The notes below the pieces were generated by a model that ran no database searches, was not told the origin of the DNA, and saw only the letters and a list, made by a program, of their open reading frames with translations. Positions 1-8,561 of a stretch of 42,999 nt of DNA are shown piece by piece. Each line of letters opens with the position of its first letter. Positions within the stretch are counted from its first letter, which is position 1. Source of the stretch: Clostridiaceae bacterium (GTDB lineage Bacteria; Bacillota; Clostridia; Lachnospirales; Lachnospiraceae). The stretch lies in the NCBI GenBank assembly GCA_910575795.1, contig CAJTGE010000045.1:1-42999 (forward strand). The letters run 5' to 3'. The position numbers were made by a program, and so were the translations under genes.

Positions 1-114
1 GGCATGGGATGGTCAAGAGGGAAACGTGCCGCATCCTACAGCACGCTCTTACAGACAGTATTTGAAACCTGAGATTTTAATTTGACGTTTTTGTGCGGGA
101 GACAGGAACTTTAG

Positions 115-249
115 TTTGCTGGGCTACAGTGTAGTGCCTCCGACTGGGAGTTTCATGACGACATCTGCAGTATCTACTGCAAAGGCAAAGAACATACCGA
201 AGAATTTTTGGTTATGTCCTTCCATATCACAGGGCAGGAGGTGGCTTAA
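115..249 (+). pseudogene. C-terminal scrap of an unrecognised mobile-element protein before ligA
   Basis: The frame that ends in TAA immediately before the ligA start reads a protein-like tail (SDWEFHDDICSIYC...FHITGQEVA). It is open back only to an in-frame TAG at 112-114, with no ATG or credible start of its own. Its last codons contain the AGGAGGTGG ribosome binding site of ligA, so the two were probably translationally coupled. A different frame is open from the window edge to a TGA at 70-72 and may be the upstream part of the same gene, shifted in frame, or another gene's end. I recognise no family. Confidence 0.35.
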
Positions 250-2265
250 ATGGCACAGAACGCATGGGAAAAAATACAGGAATTGACCGCACAGTTAAAC
301 CGGTACAGGGATGAATATTATAACAGCAATGCCCCGTCCGTTTCGGATGAAGTCTATGACCGGATGTATGACGAACTGGCGGCATTGGAGAAGGAAACGG
401 GGATTTGGATGGCTGATTCCCCCACGCATACAGTGGGCTTTCAGGCAGTCAGTGCGCTTAAAAAGACAAACCATCCGATCCCGCTGCTTTCACTGGACAA
501 GACAAAAAGCGTGGAGGAACTGGTCTCCTTTGCAGGGGAGCATCAGATTCTTTTGATGCTGAAGCTGGACGGCCTGACGGTCAAGCTGACTTATGAGGAC
601 GGGAAACTGGCCGAGGCTGCCACCCGTGGTGACGGAGATACCGGCGAAGTGGTGACACACAATGTCCGGGGCATTTCCGGGATACCACAGCACATTCCCC
701 ACAAGGAACGTCTGGTGGTGAGCGGGGAGGCGTTCATCCGCCCCGGTGATTTTTTGAAACTGCAGGAAACCCTGACGGACAGCAGCGGTGAGCGTTACAA
801 GAACGGAAGGAATCTGGCTGCCGGCTCCGTGCGTCTTCTGGATGCGGCGGTCTGCCGGGAGCGCAGGGTGATGTTCATGCCCTTTGCCGTGGTGGAAGGA
901 TTTCAGGAAATGGGATCAAAATCCCAGAAACTGCGGAAACTCCCGGAACTGGGCTTCCAGGTCTGTAAATTTGTCATCAGCAGGAGGAAGCTGACCAGCC
1001 AGGAGATGGCGGACGGCATCGGGAATCTGCGGCAGTTTGCAGAGGACAATGACATCCCCATTGACGGGATCGTGGCCTCCTATAACGACATTGCCTTTTC
1101 CCGGTCCTGCGGCAGGACAGGACACCACTATAAGGACGGACTGGCCTTTAAATTTGGGGATGAACTCCACGAGACAAAGCTGCTCTTGATTGAGTGGAAT
1201 CCTTCCCGTTCCGGGGAGATCTCACCGGTGGCAGTTTTTCAGCCGGTGGAGATAGACGGATGCGAGGTATCCAGGGCAAGCCTGCACAACCTTTCCTTTA
1301 TTGAAGGGATGGAGCTGATGCCCGGCTGCCGGATACTGGTCAGCAAGCGGAATATGATCATCCCCCATGTAGAGGAAAATCTGGACCGCGGCCGCTTTGT
1401 CATGGAGCAGGCCGTGCCGAAAAAATGCCCCTGCTGTGGGGAGCCTGCCCGCATCCACGAGAGCCGTTCCGTGGAAAATGGGAAAGATAAGATTACTAAG
1501 ACTCTGTTCTGCGATAACCAGAACTGTGAGACCAGGCGTCTGCGCCAGTTCGTGCATTTCGTCAGCCAGAAAGCTATGAATATCGAAGGTCTGTCAGAGG
1601 CAACTCTGGAGAAATTCATTGGAAAAGGGTGGATTCACACCTACATGGATATCTATGGGCTTGACCGGCATAAGGACGAGATTGTAAATATGGAAGGCTT
1701 CGGGGAGAAATCCTGGCAGCGCCTGTGGAATGCCATCCAGGGCAGCAGGAATACCACCTTTGAGCAGTATCTGATTGCCATGGATATTCTTATGGTGGGA
1801 AATACGGCCAGCCGGACCCTTGCCGGAGTGTTCCATAGTGACCTGGAGGAATTTGAGGACGCGGTGCATCACCAGTATGATTTTACGCAGCTCCCTGATT
1901 TTGGGGATACCCTGCACAACAATATCCATGAGTGGTTTTATGATGAAGAAAATCTGTATGTATGGGAGGTATTACAGCAAATGTTACATATCGAAAAAAG
2001 GACAGCGGAAAACAATACGGACGCAGTAAGGGAAAACCCTTTTGTGGGGTTGACTGTCGTGGTGACCGGAAAGGTGGAACCCTATACCCGCAGCGGCATC
2101 AATGAGAAGATTGAATCTCTGGGCGCCCATGCCGGGAGTTCGGTGAGCAAAAAGACGGATTACCTGGTCTGCGGGGAGAATGCCGGAAGCAAGCTGGCAA
2201 AGGCAAGGGAACTGGGAATAAAGGTTCTGACGCCGGCCCAGTTTTTCCAGATGGCAGGCGAGTGA
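250..2265 (+). CDS. ligA: NAD-dependent DNA ligase LigA, mobile-element type
   Basis: This 671-residue protein seals DNA nicks using NAD+ through an enzyme-adenylate intermediate. Domains run in the canonical order: domain Ia with YYNSNAPSVSDEVYDRMYDE near residues 23-42; the adenylation domain with the KxDG motif at K105-L-D-G108; an OB fold around SPVAVFQPVEIDG; a Cys4 zinc finger (C393, C396, C421, C426); helix-hairpin-helix repeats; and a C-terminal BRCT domain from about 595. Full length matches chromosomal LigA, but the active-site context (LKLDGLTV) is divergent. The following parM/parR genes suggest this is an accessory ligase carried by an integrative or conjugative element, not the housekeeping copy (inference). 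AGGAGGTGG lies 8 bases before the ATG. Confidence 0.93.
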   Translation: MAQNAWEKIQELTAQLNRYRDEYYNSNAPSVSDEVYDRMYDELAALEKETGIWMADSPTHTVGFQAVSALKKTNHPIPLLSLDKTKSVEELVSFAGEHQILLMLKLDGLTVKLTYEDGKLAEAATRGDGDTGEVVTHNVRGISGIPQHIPHKERLVVSGEAFIRPGDFLKLQETLTDSSGERYKNGRNLAAGSVRLLDAAVCRERRVMFMPFAVVEGFQEMGSKSQKLRKLPELGFQVCKFVISRRKLTSQEMADGIGNLRQFAEDNDIPIDGIVASYNDIAFSRSCGRTGHHYKDGLAFKFGDELHETKLLLIEWNPSRSGEISPVAVFQPVEIDGCEVSRASLHNLSFIEGMELMPGCRILVSKRNMIIPHVEENLDRGRFVMEQAVPKKCPCCGEPARIHESRSVENGKDKITKTLFCDNQNCETRRLRQFVHFVSQKAMNIEGLSEATLEKFIGKGWIHTYMDIYGLDRHKDEIVNMEGFGEKSWQRLWNAIQGSRNTTFEQYLIAMDILMVGNTASRTLAGVFHSDLEEFEDAVHHQYDFTQLPDFGDTLHNNIHEWFYDEENLYVWEVLQQMLHIEKRTAENNTDAVRENPFVGLTVVVTGKVEPYTRSGINEKIESLGAHAGSSVSKKTDYLVCGENAGSKLAKARELGIKVLTPAQFFQMAGE

Positions 2266-2359
2266 AATACTCCTTAACAGGCTGCGGTCAGAAACAAGTA
2301 AATCATAGTATACGAGGGAGGGAATAGACACTCTCCCCTGTTTGGAAGGAGGCTATAAG

Positions 2360-2986
2360 ATGAATAACAGGACGATGATAAAACTATCCGCATCCGAGGA
2401 CTGCGTTACCCTGCGGACGCTCTCGAAAGATTACCACTCTCCCCAGGGCTTTGTCCTTACGGAGAAAGAGCTGCTGGAACTGGAAGAAAGACGATATATG
2501 ACGGTATCCGATATCCGTTCCTTTGCAAAAGTGTCATTACAGAAGTCTTTCGAGCAGGCGGATATTCTGGAAATAGAATTTACCTGGCTCAGTGACGCAG
2601 GGGGAGGGAAGGTGTCCGGCAGAACTGAAACAGTCCGGCTTTCCTATGAGAAATTTAAAACTTCCATAAAGCAGAGCCGGGAGGATGGTATGCAGATAAA
2701 GATGCTGTCCTTAGAAGAAAGCAGCAGGCCAAAGATAGAATTTCAGAGCAGGAGGAATCTGAAAACAGTGGCGGAGACGAAGGCATTGCGGAAAAAACTG
2801 GGGAAGTTCCTGGCAGACCATTTCCTGAGATGGAAAGGCAGCAGGCAGATCACGGTGTATGATGATTTTGAACCGTACAGCTTTTTCTTCCAGGAACAGA
2901 CGCCCTATGGGAACGGTATCTGCGGAGGTGTTATCCTCCATGGCCGGGAGAATATGGAAAAAGCGTATTATGGGATACATACCTGA
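2360..2986 (+). CDS. unrecognised mobile-element protein between ligA and parM
   Basis: A 208-residue soluble protein that I cannot assign. The start chosen is the ATG at 2360, because AAGGAGG at 2346-2352 is spaced correctly for it; an upstream ATG at 2342 precedes that site. The protein is rich in charged residues, with an Arg/Lys-rich stretch around SRPKIEFQSRRNLKTVAE, and has no membrane segment or signal peptide. It lies between ligA and the partition genes and ends just before a strong terminator, so it probably closes the ligA transcription unit. A role in element maintenance or transfer is inference from position only. Confidence 0.72.
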   Translation: MNNRTMIKLSASEDCVTLRTLSKDYHSPQGFVLTEKELLELEERRYMTVSDIRSFAKVSLQKSFEQADILEIEFTWLSDAGGGKVSGRTETVRLSYEKFKTSIKQSREDGMQIKMLSLEESSRPKIEFQSRRNLKTVAETKALRKKLGKFLADHFLRWKGSRQITVYDDFEPYSFFFQEQTPYGNGICGGVILHGRENMEKAYYGIHT

Positions 2987-3019
2987 CCGGAGAGGGCAGG
3001 ACAGGTTATCTTGTGCGGA

Positions 3020-3071
3020 AAGCAGGGTGTGGCAGTTTTATATGCTGTCACCTCTGCTTTTTTTTTTTCCA
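3020..3071 (+). terminator. Rho-independent terminator after the ligA unit
   Basis: A long G+C hairpin pairs GCAG-GGTG-tGGCAG (from 3022) with CTGTC-CACC-TCTGC, loop ttttatat, followed directly by about eleven T residues. It separates the ligA unit from the parM/parR unit. Confidence 0.85.
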
Positions 3072-3093
3072 AAAAGAATGTTTCTGTTGAAAA

Positions 3094-3112
3094 ATGCGTA
3101 ATCCATGCGTAA
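3094..3112 (+). repeat. candidate parC centromere repeats upstream of parM
   Basis: Two exact ATGCGTAA copies with an 11-bp period (3094-3101 and 3105-3112) sit about 40 bp upstream of parM. A degenerate third unit (ATAAGTAT) follows in phase. Type II partition systems use short direct repeats with a 10-11 bp period upstream of parM, bound by ParR, and these repeats also autoregulate the operon. Only two clean repeats are visible, so the assignment is tentative. Confidence 0.45.
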
Positions 3113-3148
3113 AGGATAAGTATAAAATAAAAAAGGAGATGAAAAACT

Positions 3149-4063
3149 ATGTTAATTGCAATCGACCACGGAAACAAACAGATGAAGACAATCCACAGCA
3201 GGCCCTTTGTGTCCGGGCTAATGGAGAGCATTACCAGACCATTCGGCAGCGACATCCTGGAATACCAGGGGAAGTTTTACACGTTGTCAAACCAGAGGAT
3301 TCCTTATAAAAGGGATAAGACAGAGGATGACCGCTTTTTTATCCTGACCTTATTCGGTATCGCAGAGGAACTCCATTTAAAGGAGAGGTATGGGGAGGAA
3401 GTGGTGCATGTGTCTCTGGCTGTGGGGCTTCCGCCAGCACATTATGGGGCACAGAATCAGTCCTTTATACGGTATTTTTCCAACAGGGGCATTATAAACT
3501 TCCAATACCGTGACAACCCGTATACCATCTATATTGAAGATGTGCGCTGCTATCCCCAGGCTTTTGCGGCGGCCGTGACCATGATGGACAGGCTGCTGGA
3601 CAAGCCGAGGGTGCTTATCGTAGATATCGGCGGGTTTACGGCAGACTACCTGATGATGCGTTCCGGGCGGGCGGATCTGAGTATCTGCGATTCCCTGGAA
3701 AACGGAGTGATCCTGCTCTATAACCGGATTCGGACGAAAGCCAACTCGGAATTTGACATCCTGCTGGAAGAAACGGATATTGACGGTATCTTAAAGAACG
3801 GTGAGAGCACCTATGCCCCGAAAGTCTACACCCTTGTAGAAAAGCTGGCGCAGGATTTTGTAAATGACCTGGCAAACAGCCTGCGGGAGCGTATGCTGGA
3901 TCTGATGTCCGGCATAGTGGTATTTGTGGGGGGCGGCGCCATTCTTCTGCGCCGACAGATTGAAGCTTCCGGGAAGGTGGGGAATGCTTTATTTGTGGAG
4001 GATATCAATGCCAATGCAAAGGGATATGAATTTCTCTATAAGATGGAAACGGCAGGCAGGTGA
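3149..4063 (+). CDS. parM: ParM-like actin-type plasmid segregation ATPase
   Basis: This 304-residue actin/Hsp70-fold protein would polymerise into filaments that push sister copies of the element apart. Visible motifs are phosphate-1 (LIAIDHGNKQMKT at residues 2-14), phosphate-2 (VLIVDIGGFTADYL near 151-164) and the adenosine motif (VVFVGGGAILL near 255-265). Length fits the ParM/StbA family, usually 300-330 residues. It is followed after 4 bases by the parR-like gene, the normal parMR order. AAGGAG precedes the ATG at good spacing. Probably controlled by ParR at the repeats just upstream. Confidence 0.85.
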   Translation: MLIAIDHGNKQMKTIHSRPFVSGLMESITRPFGSDILEYQGKFYTLSNQRIPYKRDKTEDDRFFILTLFGIAEELHLKERYGEEVVHVSLAVGLPPAHYGAQNQSFIRYFSNRGIINFQYRDNPYTIYIEDVRCYPQAFAAAVTMMDRLLDKPRVLIVDIGGFTADYLMMRSGRADLSICDSLENGVILLYNRIRTKANSEFDILLEETDIDGILKNGESTYAPKVYTLVEKLAQDFVNDLANSLRERMLDLMSGIVVFVGGGAILLRRQIEASGKVGNALFVEDINANAKGYEFLYKMETAGR

Positions 4064-4067
4064 GCTT

Positions 4068-4472
4068 ATGGGTGGAAAGAAAGACCGGGAGCGGTTCTGT
4101 ATCAAATTCAATGAAAATGATCCGGCCCATGACGCCGTGATTCGTCTGCTGGAAAAACAGGGGTCGCGCAGCAAAGCACAGTTTCTTGTGAATGCGGTCC
4201 TCCACTATATCAACTGCCCGGAAACACCGGATATTGCCATTCCCCAGACTATAGACAGGGCGGCAATCGAAGAAATCGTTGCGGAGATTCTTGGCCGTAA
4301 GGAAAATGTCAGGCAGACAGAGGATAAAACAGAGATAAAAAGTGAAACTATATGGAAACAGGGCGCTTTCAAGTCGGAGAAGAAACCGGATGGAGAATAT
4401 CCGCCAAAAGAGATGGATCAGGCAACACGAGCACTGATTGCAGATACTATGTCAGCATTTCGGAGTAACTGA
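4068..4472 (+). CDS. parR: ParR-like centromere-binding partition protein
   Basis: A 134-residue protein starting at the ATG with AGGTGAG just upstream. The N-terminal half (RFCIKFNENDPAHDAVIRLL...SKAQFLVNAVLHYI, about residues 8-48) resembles a ribbon-helix-helix DNA-binding fold: a short strand followed by two helices. The C-terminal half is polar and probably flexible, with a terminal helix (ATRALIADTMSAFRSN) that in ParR proteins caps ParM filaments. The identification relies on size, fold pattern and its place directly after parM. It would bind the direct repeats upstream of parM and repress the operon. Confidence 0.75.
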   Translation: MGGKKDRERFCIKFNENDPAHDAVIRLLEKQGSRSKAQFLVNAVLHYINCPETPDIAIPQTIDRAAIEEIVAEILGRKENVRQTEDKTEIKSETIWKQGAFKSEKKPDGEYPPKEMDQATRALIADTMSAFRSN

Positions 4473-4487
4473 TTAACATGGGGAGAA

Positions 4488-4832
4488 CTATTTACTTTTT
4501 TGTGTTTCACGCACCTCCAAGGCGGAGATAAAGCTGTTGATAATATCTTCGAGATGACGGTATTGTGCGGGATGCAGATTTGAGATTCTGGAAATCAGGG
4601 TCCAGTGGTCGCTGGCATTCACTTCTCCGAGAAGCAGGTAATCGGTGCTGATATCCAGTGCGGAACAGACCCGGATGATATTTTCCGGGCGCAGCGCCTT
4701 TTTGCCAAGTTCTGCGGAAGAAACGGTCTGAGGGGTGATACCTGCCTTTTCAGACAGTTCTTCCTGTGTCATCCGGAGCTGCTTCCTGCGATGAAGTATC
4801 CGGTTTCCAATCTGTTTTAATAAGTCGTCCAT
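4488..4832 (-). CDS. Xre-family helix-turn-helix repressor
   Basis: This 114-residue protein has an N-terminal HTH_3 domain (IGNRILHRRKQLRMTQEELSEKAGI..QTVSSAELGKKALRP, residues 7-50), with the typical start of the recognition helix at ITPQTVSSAE. The C-terminal 50 residues are helical and probably mediate dimerisation. It is convergent with parR and divergent from the small gene at 4999. The intergenic space holds an inverted repeat that is a plausible operator, so it likely represses that gene and itself. GGAGGTG precedes the start. Such regulators are typical of integrative elements. Confidence 0.85.
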   Translation of the reverse strand: MDDLLKQIGNRILHRRKQLRMTQEELSEKAGITPQTVSSAELGKKALRPENIIRVCSALDISTDYLLLGEVNASDHWTLISRISNLHPAQYRHLEDIINSFISALEVRETQKSK

Positions 4833-4854
4833 CCGTTCACCTCCAAGTATAATG

Positions 4855-4928
4855 GCTTAATTTTATCTGCTATAGTTTCAATAATTAAGCGATTATGGTT
4901 GAAAAAGTTCTCCTATAACATATATAAT
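4855..4928 (+). promoter_or_regulatory. operator dyad and promoter for the gene at 4999
   Basis: GCTTAATT (4855-4862) and AATTAAGC (4883-4890) form a perfect inverted repeat with a 20-bp spacer. Just downstream is a consensus sigma-A promoter: TTGAAA (4899-4904), an 18-bp spacer and TATAAT (4923-4928). The dyad lies between the divergent Xre gene and this promoter, so Xre is the likely ligand; that is inference from position. Confidence 0.6.
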
Positions 4929-4998
4929 GTGCATCAGGAGATAGGAATATACGGAAAATGCAGGAATTGAAATTAAGAATGAGGAAGGAGAAATGGAA

Positions 4999-5331
4999 AT
5001 GTCAAATGATATGTGGGTGAAAATGGCTGAGTTCCTGGGTAACTTAAACGGGGAGAATGTGAACAGGGAAAGTTATATCCGCACGCCGGAGTATGAAGAG
5101 GCTCTGGCTGTCTGGAAAGAAACCGAGCCGGAGTGGGAAGAATTTTTAAAAACCTTATCTGCAGAGCAGCAGAATCAGGCGGAAAAAATGAAAGACTGCC
5201 TGGAGGACTTTGCGTCTGTTCAGGAGAGAAGGGCATATATCCAGGGATATGCGGACTGCGTGCAGGTGTTGTTTCATATGGGATTATTAAGGGAAACAGA
5301 TGGGTTAAAGTGGCCGGAAAAGATGGAATAA
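4999..5331 (+). CDS. small acidic protein of unknown function
   Basis: A 110-residue helical, acidic protein (KWPEKME at the end, many Glu) with no signal or membrane segment; I do not recognise it. Two starts are possible, ATG at 4993 and ATG at 4999. AGGAAGGAG ends at 4990, so spacing favours the second. It has its own strong promoter and is divergent from the Xre repressor, a pattern seen for repressor-controlled accessory genes on mobile elements. Confidence 0.65.
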   Translation: MSNDMWVKMAEFLGNLNGENVNRESYIRTPEYEEALAVWKETEPEWEEFLKTLSAEQQNQAEKMKDCLEDFASVQERRAYIQGYADCVQVLFHMGLLRETDGLKWPEKME

Positions 5332-5332
5332 A

Positions 5333-5433
5333 GCGGAGATACGGAAGGAATTCTCCGCCTGAATGGTTTGAAGCAGATATAGGACAGGAAAATAATTGCA
5401 GGGCGGCAATCGTTTGTGATGGCCGTCCTTTTT
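5333..5433 (+). terminator. paired hairpins ending the first region
   Basis: GCGGAGA (5333-5339) pairs perfectly with TCTCCGC (5352-5358) directly after the stop of the preceding gene. A second hairpin, GGGCGGC against GCCGTCC (about 5401-5428) with one wobble pair, is followed by TTTTT. The second is the better Rho-independent terminator. Confidence 0.65.
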
Positions 5434-5540
5434 GCGGTAAAGGGGAATTTCAGAACATTTTATCTGGTTACAATATAAATATCTTTCCATGATTCTTGAG
5501 ATTTCTTTGAGATTGAACTTGTGGAATAAGAACCAGGAGT

Positions 5541-5571
5541 CTTCTCAAAATCGGTCAACAGGGTGATAATA
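5541..5571 (+). promoter_or_regulatory. CGGTCAA promoter-like element, copy 1
   Basis: A 31-bp element with TTCTCA (5542-5547), a 17-bp spacer containing CGGTCAA, and GATAAT (5565-5570). The arrangement recurs at 27840-27870 and 30818-30848 with the same spacing, each time upstream of a gene. The hexamers resemble -35 and -10 boxes; the conserved CGGTCAA in the spacer may be an operator for a shared regulator (inference). Confidence 0.5.
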
Positions 5572-5624
5572 GGAGTACGTTTTCCGGCTTTTTAACCGCA
5601 GAGGGTACAAGAAAGGAGACTGGT

Positions 5625-6453
5625 ATGAGTATTGGTAACGTGAGCGGTGCAGGGATGAATCCGTACCCCCTGCACAAGCAGCAGAAGAAAAGCAGCAGAT
5701 AAGGGAAGTTTTTCGGCGGGTATGCAGAAAACCGCAAAAGAAAAGGAGACAGCAGAAAAGTCCGGATTATCTCCATGGGAAGGGGATATGGTGGTTTCGC
5801 AGACGCCGAGTTATTTTGGGTTTGTATATGACCACAGCCTTTCCGGTAAATCCAAAGAGGAAATGACGATGGACGAATACAAGCAGTGGTTCATGAATGA
5901 AATGTCGGTTATGCCTGTCAGTGGCTGGTACCGTTCTACCTGCGTGGGCGGGGCACTGACAATTACTGAGGAATGTTTTGAAAGAATGAAATCAGATCCG
6001 GAATGGGAAAAAACAGTATTAGGAATGGTTAGGAAAATGTATTCCGGTACCGGAATCATGGGTTCCAGGATGATTGGCTATCAGGTCATCGGGGCGACAC
6101 CTGAACAGTGCCATGGCGAAGGGATACCTGTAAAGGACGGTTCACCACTTTCTGCAGACAATGAAAAATCATGGTGGGAGAAACGCCATGAAAGGATGGA
6201 AGAACTGATAGGGGAAATAGAGAGTAAGGCAGTGAAAAGGGTACAGGAGAACCGGGCAGCGGTACAGGAGAATTATTTAAAAAACCAGATGGCAAGCAGG
6301 CAAAGGTTACAGGCATTTCCTGCAAAGAGCATACAAAATGGGGATGATGCGGTGGTTTTCCAGTCAGAAGGTAGAATCACACGGACCGTAAATGCTTATG
6401 AAGAAAACATAAACATATTCAGCGAAAGCGTGTTTGAAAGAGAGAAAATATAA
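5625..6453 (+). pseudogene. frameshifted gene, DUF6033-like
   Basis: An ATG at 5625 with AAAGGAG upstream begins MSIGNVSGAGMNPYP but stops after 25 codons (TAA 5700-5702). Removing one C from the CCCCC run at 5666-5670 joins it to the long frame ending at 6453 and gives one protein of about 275 residues. The downstream part has MTMDEYKQWFMNEMSVMPVS and STCVGGALTITEECFERMK. From memory this resembles the uncharacterised Clostridia family DUF6033; that name is not verified. The downstream frame could start alone at 5722, but no ribosome binding site supports that. A sequencing error or slipped-strand phase variation at the C run are alternatives to true inactivation. Confidence 0.6.
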
Positions 6454-6491
6454 AGATTGCGGACATTTTGAAGAAGGCGGGTGTGGGTAAC

Positions 6492-6950
6492 ATGGTCATA
6501 CATAAAGCGGATGTAGAAGATGTGGATCGGCTGATAGAAGTGCGCAGACAGTTTCAAGAAACAGTAAAAGGTACCCGGGGCAGTGAACTTTTTGCCAAGG
6601 CTGTGGAGGGATATCTGCGAAAGCATTTGTCCGTGGGTACATGTGTAGTCTGGTTAGCGGAGGACGAGGGAAAGATTGTTTCCTGTGCTATGCTCTCGCT
6701 GGTAGAAGAATTGCCTGTTTTGGAGAACCCCAGCGGACGGGTTGGGTTTCTTCACAATGTATATACCCATCCCCATTACCGCAGGCAGGGTCTGGCTCAG
6801 CAGATGGTAGTAAAATGTCTGCAGTCCGCCAAAGAGTGGGGTGCGGGCCGGGTATGTCTGGGCGCTACAAAACAGGGCAGACGGCTTTATGAAAAATTGG
6901 GATTTAACTTCCGAAAGGATGAAATGCAACTGGATTTTCCACTTGACTGA
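6492..6950 (+). CDS. GNAT-family N-acetyltransferase
   Basis: A 152-residue acetyltransferase that would use acetyl-CoA to acylate an unknown amine. Motif A is clear: VGFLHNVYTHPHYRRQGLAQQM, with R-x-x-G-x-A binding the pyrophosphate of CoA. Motif B follows in RLYEKLGF. The start is placed at the ATG opening VIHKADVEDVDRLIEVR, the standard GNAT N-terminus; an in-frame TTG at 6468 would add eight residues. The ribosome binding site is weak. It sits alone between a frameshifted gene and a second GNAT-containing gene. Confidence 0.85.
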   Translation: MVIHKADVEDVDRLIEVRRQFQETVKGTRGSELFAKAVEGYLRKHLSVGTCVVWLAEDEGKIVSCAMLSLVEELPVLENPSGRVGFLHNVYTHPHYRRQGLAQQMVVKCLQSAKEWGAGRVCLGATKQGRRLYEKLGFNFRKDEMQLDFPLD

Positions 6951-7012
6951 CTGGAAAAGAAGTGCGTAATTTAATTATGCCGTTCAGTATATGAAAATGG
7001 GAGGAGAGATAC

Positions 7013-8542
7013 ATGGGAGATACAAATATAAATTATGACGAAAAATTTGGGCTCAGCACATTTCAGAGGGAAATCTGCGCGGAACTGGGAGAGAAATTCT
7101 GGAAGGAACTTACAGACGGGCTTACCCTGCCGGACATAGAATCCGAGTGCAGCTGCCAGTGCCGTAACATGTACCTTTTCATAGAGCGGTTTGAGAGGAT
7201 GGCAGACATAAAAACCGTAGAAAAGATACTCTGCCGGGTAAGGCACGGGCTTCACCCCTCACAGTCTGTCTGGGCGCGTGAAAAATTTCTGAAAATTGGG
7301 GACCTGGATGTATTTCTCCAGAAACATCAGGATGATGAAATGAATCATTTTGAGGAACTGAACCGGGAAAAGAAAGATTTTTACGGCCAGGATATAACGG
7401 ATGAGGTGCTGGAGTTTATCAGGCAGAATCCGTCCATGCTGGCCCCTGTCAGAAAAGGGAATAAGCTGTACTGCATGGCGTTCCCGTGTAATATGAACGA
7501 ATACCTGAAGACAGCGGATAACAGGATGAAGCGATACCATGCCTGCCACTGTCCTTTTGCAAAGGAATCTATCCTGTCCGATTCTGTGGTTTCTCCAGTG
7601 TTGTGCCATTGCAGTCTGGGGCATGTCATGAATTTTACGGAAGCTTTTCTGGGAAGAGAACTGGAGGGGAGGGTCGTGCATTCCGCGTTGAACGGGGATA
7701 TGACCTGCGAGTATGAAATCACTATACCGGAAGACATCATGGACAGCTTTGTGAGGGAAAGAGAGAAAGAAATGGTTATAAACGGATATTACAATTATTA
7801 CCGTACTTTTTCCCTCTCTGGCATTGTTGGACTTCAGGAAGGCATGGTGGAATGGATTATGCCGAAGGAGGGGGAAAAAGGCCCTTCCCTGGTTTTTCAT
7901 GTAAAACTCCATGAGAAATCATGGGAGGAGGAACTGGAGCCGATGATCGAGGGTATCCGGTCGGGGACAGTTCCGCAGCGGTGGATCATTACGCCGGATG
8001 CTACACCCTGGAACGTCATTCCGCTGCTGGAATCCAAAGGCTTCCAGAATCTTTCGTCCCAGGCAGAGGGACCAGAGCCGGGAATGCTCCTTCATAAAAA
8101 TGATTTCCGGCCATACTTTCCCGCGGATGGGGATGTGATATGCAGAAGGGTTCGTACAAAGGAGGATTTCCGGATATGGGTGGATGTGGTAAATACCGCC
8201 CTCCACGGATGGGAAATGATTGACGCAGAGCATTATGCTGTCTGGCTTGAAAAAGAGAATCTCCGGTTTTATCTGTGCGAGATGGATGGGAAGCCGGTAT
8301 CCACGGCCTCCACAATCCAGACAGGGGATACGGCGTCTCTGGAATTTGTTTCCACCTTACAGGAATACCGCAGGAGGAAAGCGGCAATTTCGTTATGCTC
8401 GCAGACACTTGGGGAGCTTTTTGAAAACGGAGTAAGAGCAGTTACGCTCAGCGGTTCGGAAGAAGCCGTTGAACTCTACAGAAAACTGGGGTTCCATGAC
8501 TGTTTCCATAACATCATCATGCAGTATGATATCCCTGTATAA
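7013..8542 (+). CDS. Cys/His-rich domain fused to a GNAT acetyltransferase
   Basis: A 509-residue two-part protein. The first half (about 1-245) carries a conserved-looking Cys cluster: CSCQC near residue 46, CMAFPC near 155, then CHCPF and CHCSLGHVMNFTEAFLGRELEG. This resembles the DUF6144 family from memory (unverified), whose cysteines could bind a metal or form a catalytic pocket. The C-terminal part (about 375-509) is a GNAT fold with EFVSTLQEYRRRKAAISLC as motif A and AVELYRKLGF as motif B. Motif A has RRRKAA in place of the usual RxxGxG/A, so CoA binding may be weakened. GGGAGGAG precedes the ATG. The substrate is unknown. Confidence 0.78.
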   Translation: MGDTNINYDEKFGLSTFQREICAELGEKFWKELTDGLTLPDIESECSCQCRNMYLFIERFERMADIKTVEKILCRVRHGLHPSQSVWAREKFLKIGDLDVFLQKHQDDEMNHFEELNREKKDFYGQDITDEVLEFIRQNPSMLAPVRKGNKLYCMAFPCNMNEYLKTADNRMKRYHACHCPFAKESILSDSVVSPVLCHCSLGHVMNFTEAFLGRELEGRVVHSALNGDMTCEYEITIPEDIMDSFVREREKEMVINGYYNYYRTFSLSGIVGLQEGMVEWIMPKEGEKGPSLVFHVKLHEKSWEEELEPMIEGIRSGTVPQRWIITPDATPWNVIPLLESKGFQNLSSQAEGPEPGMLLHKNDFRPYFPADGDVICRRVRTKEDFRIWVDVVNTALHGWEMIDAEHYAVWLEKENLRFYLCEMDGKPVSTASTIQTGDTASLEFVSTLQEYRRRKAAISLCSQTLGELFENGVRAVTLSGSEEAVELYRKLGFHDCFHNIIMQYDIPV

Positions 8543-8561
8543 GAAAATCAGTACTCGAAAG

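Noticed and set aside
4899..4928. A divergent promoter for the Xre gene in the same spacer
   Set aside because: TATACT on the minus strand is only about 16 bp from the start and has no -35 at 17 bp, so I did not list it.
7259..7912. Minus-strand reading frame of 217 codons opposite the GNAT fusion
   Set aside because: His/Phe-rich composition and no start signal; the plus frame has recognisable domains.
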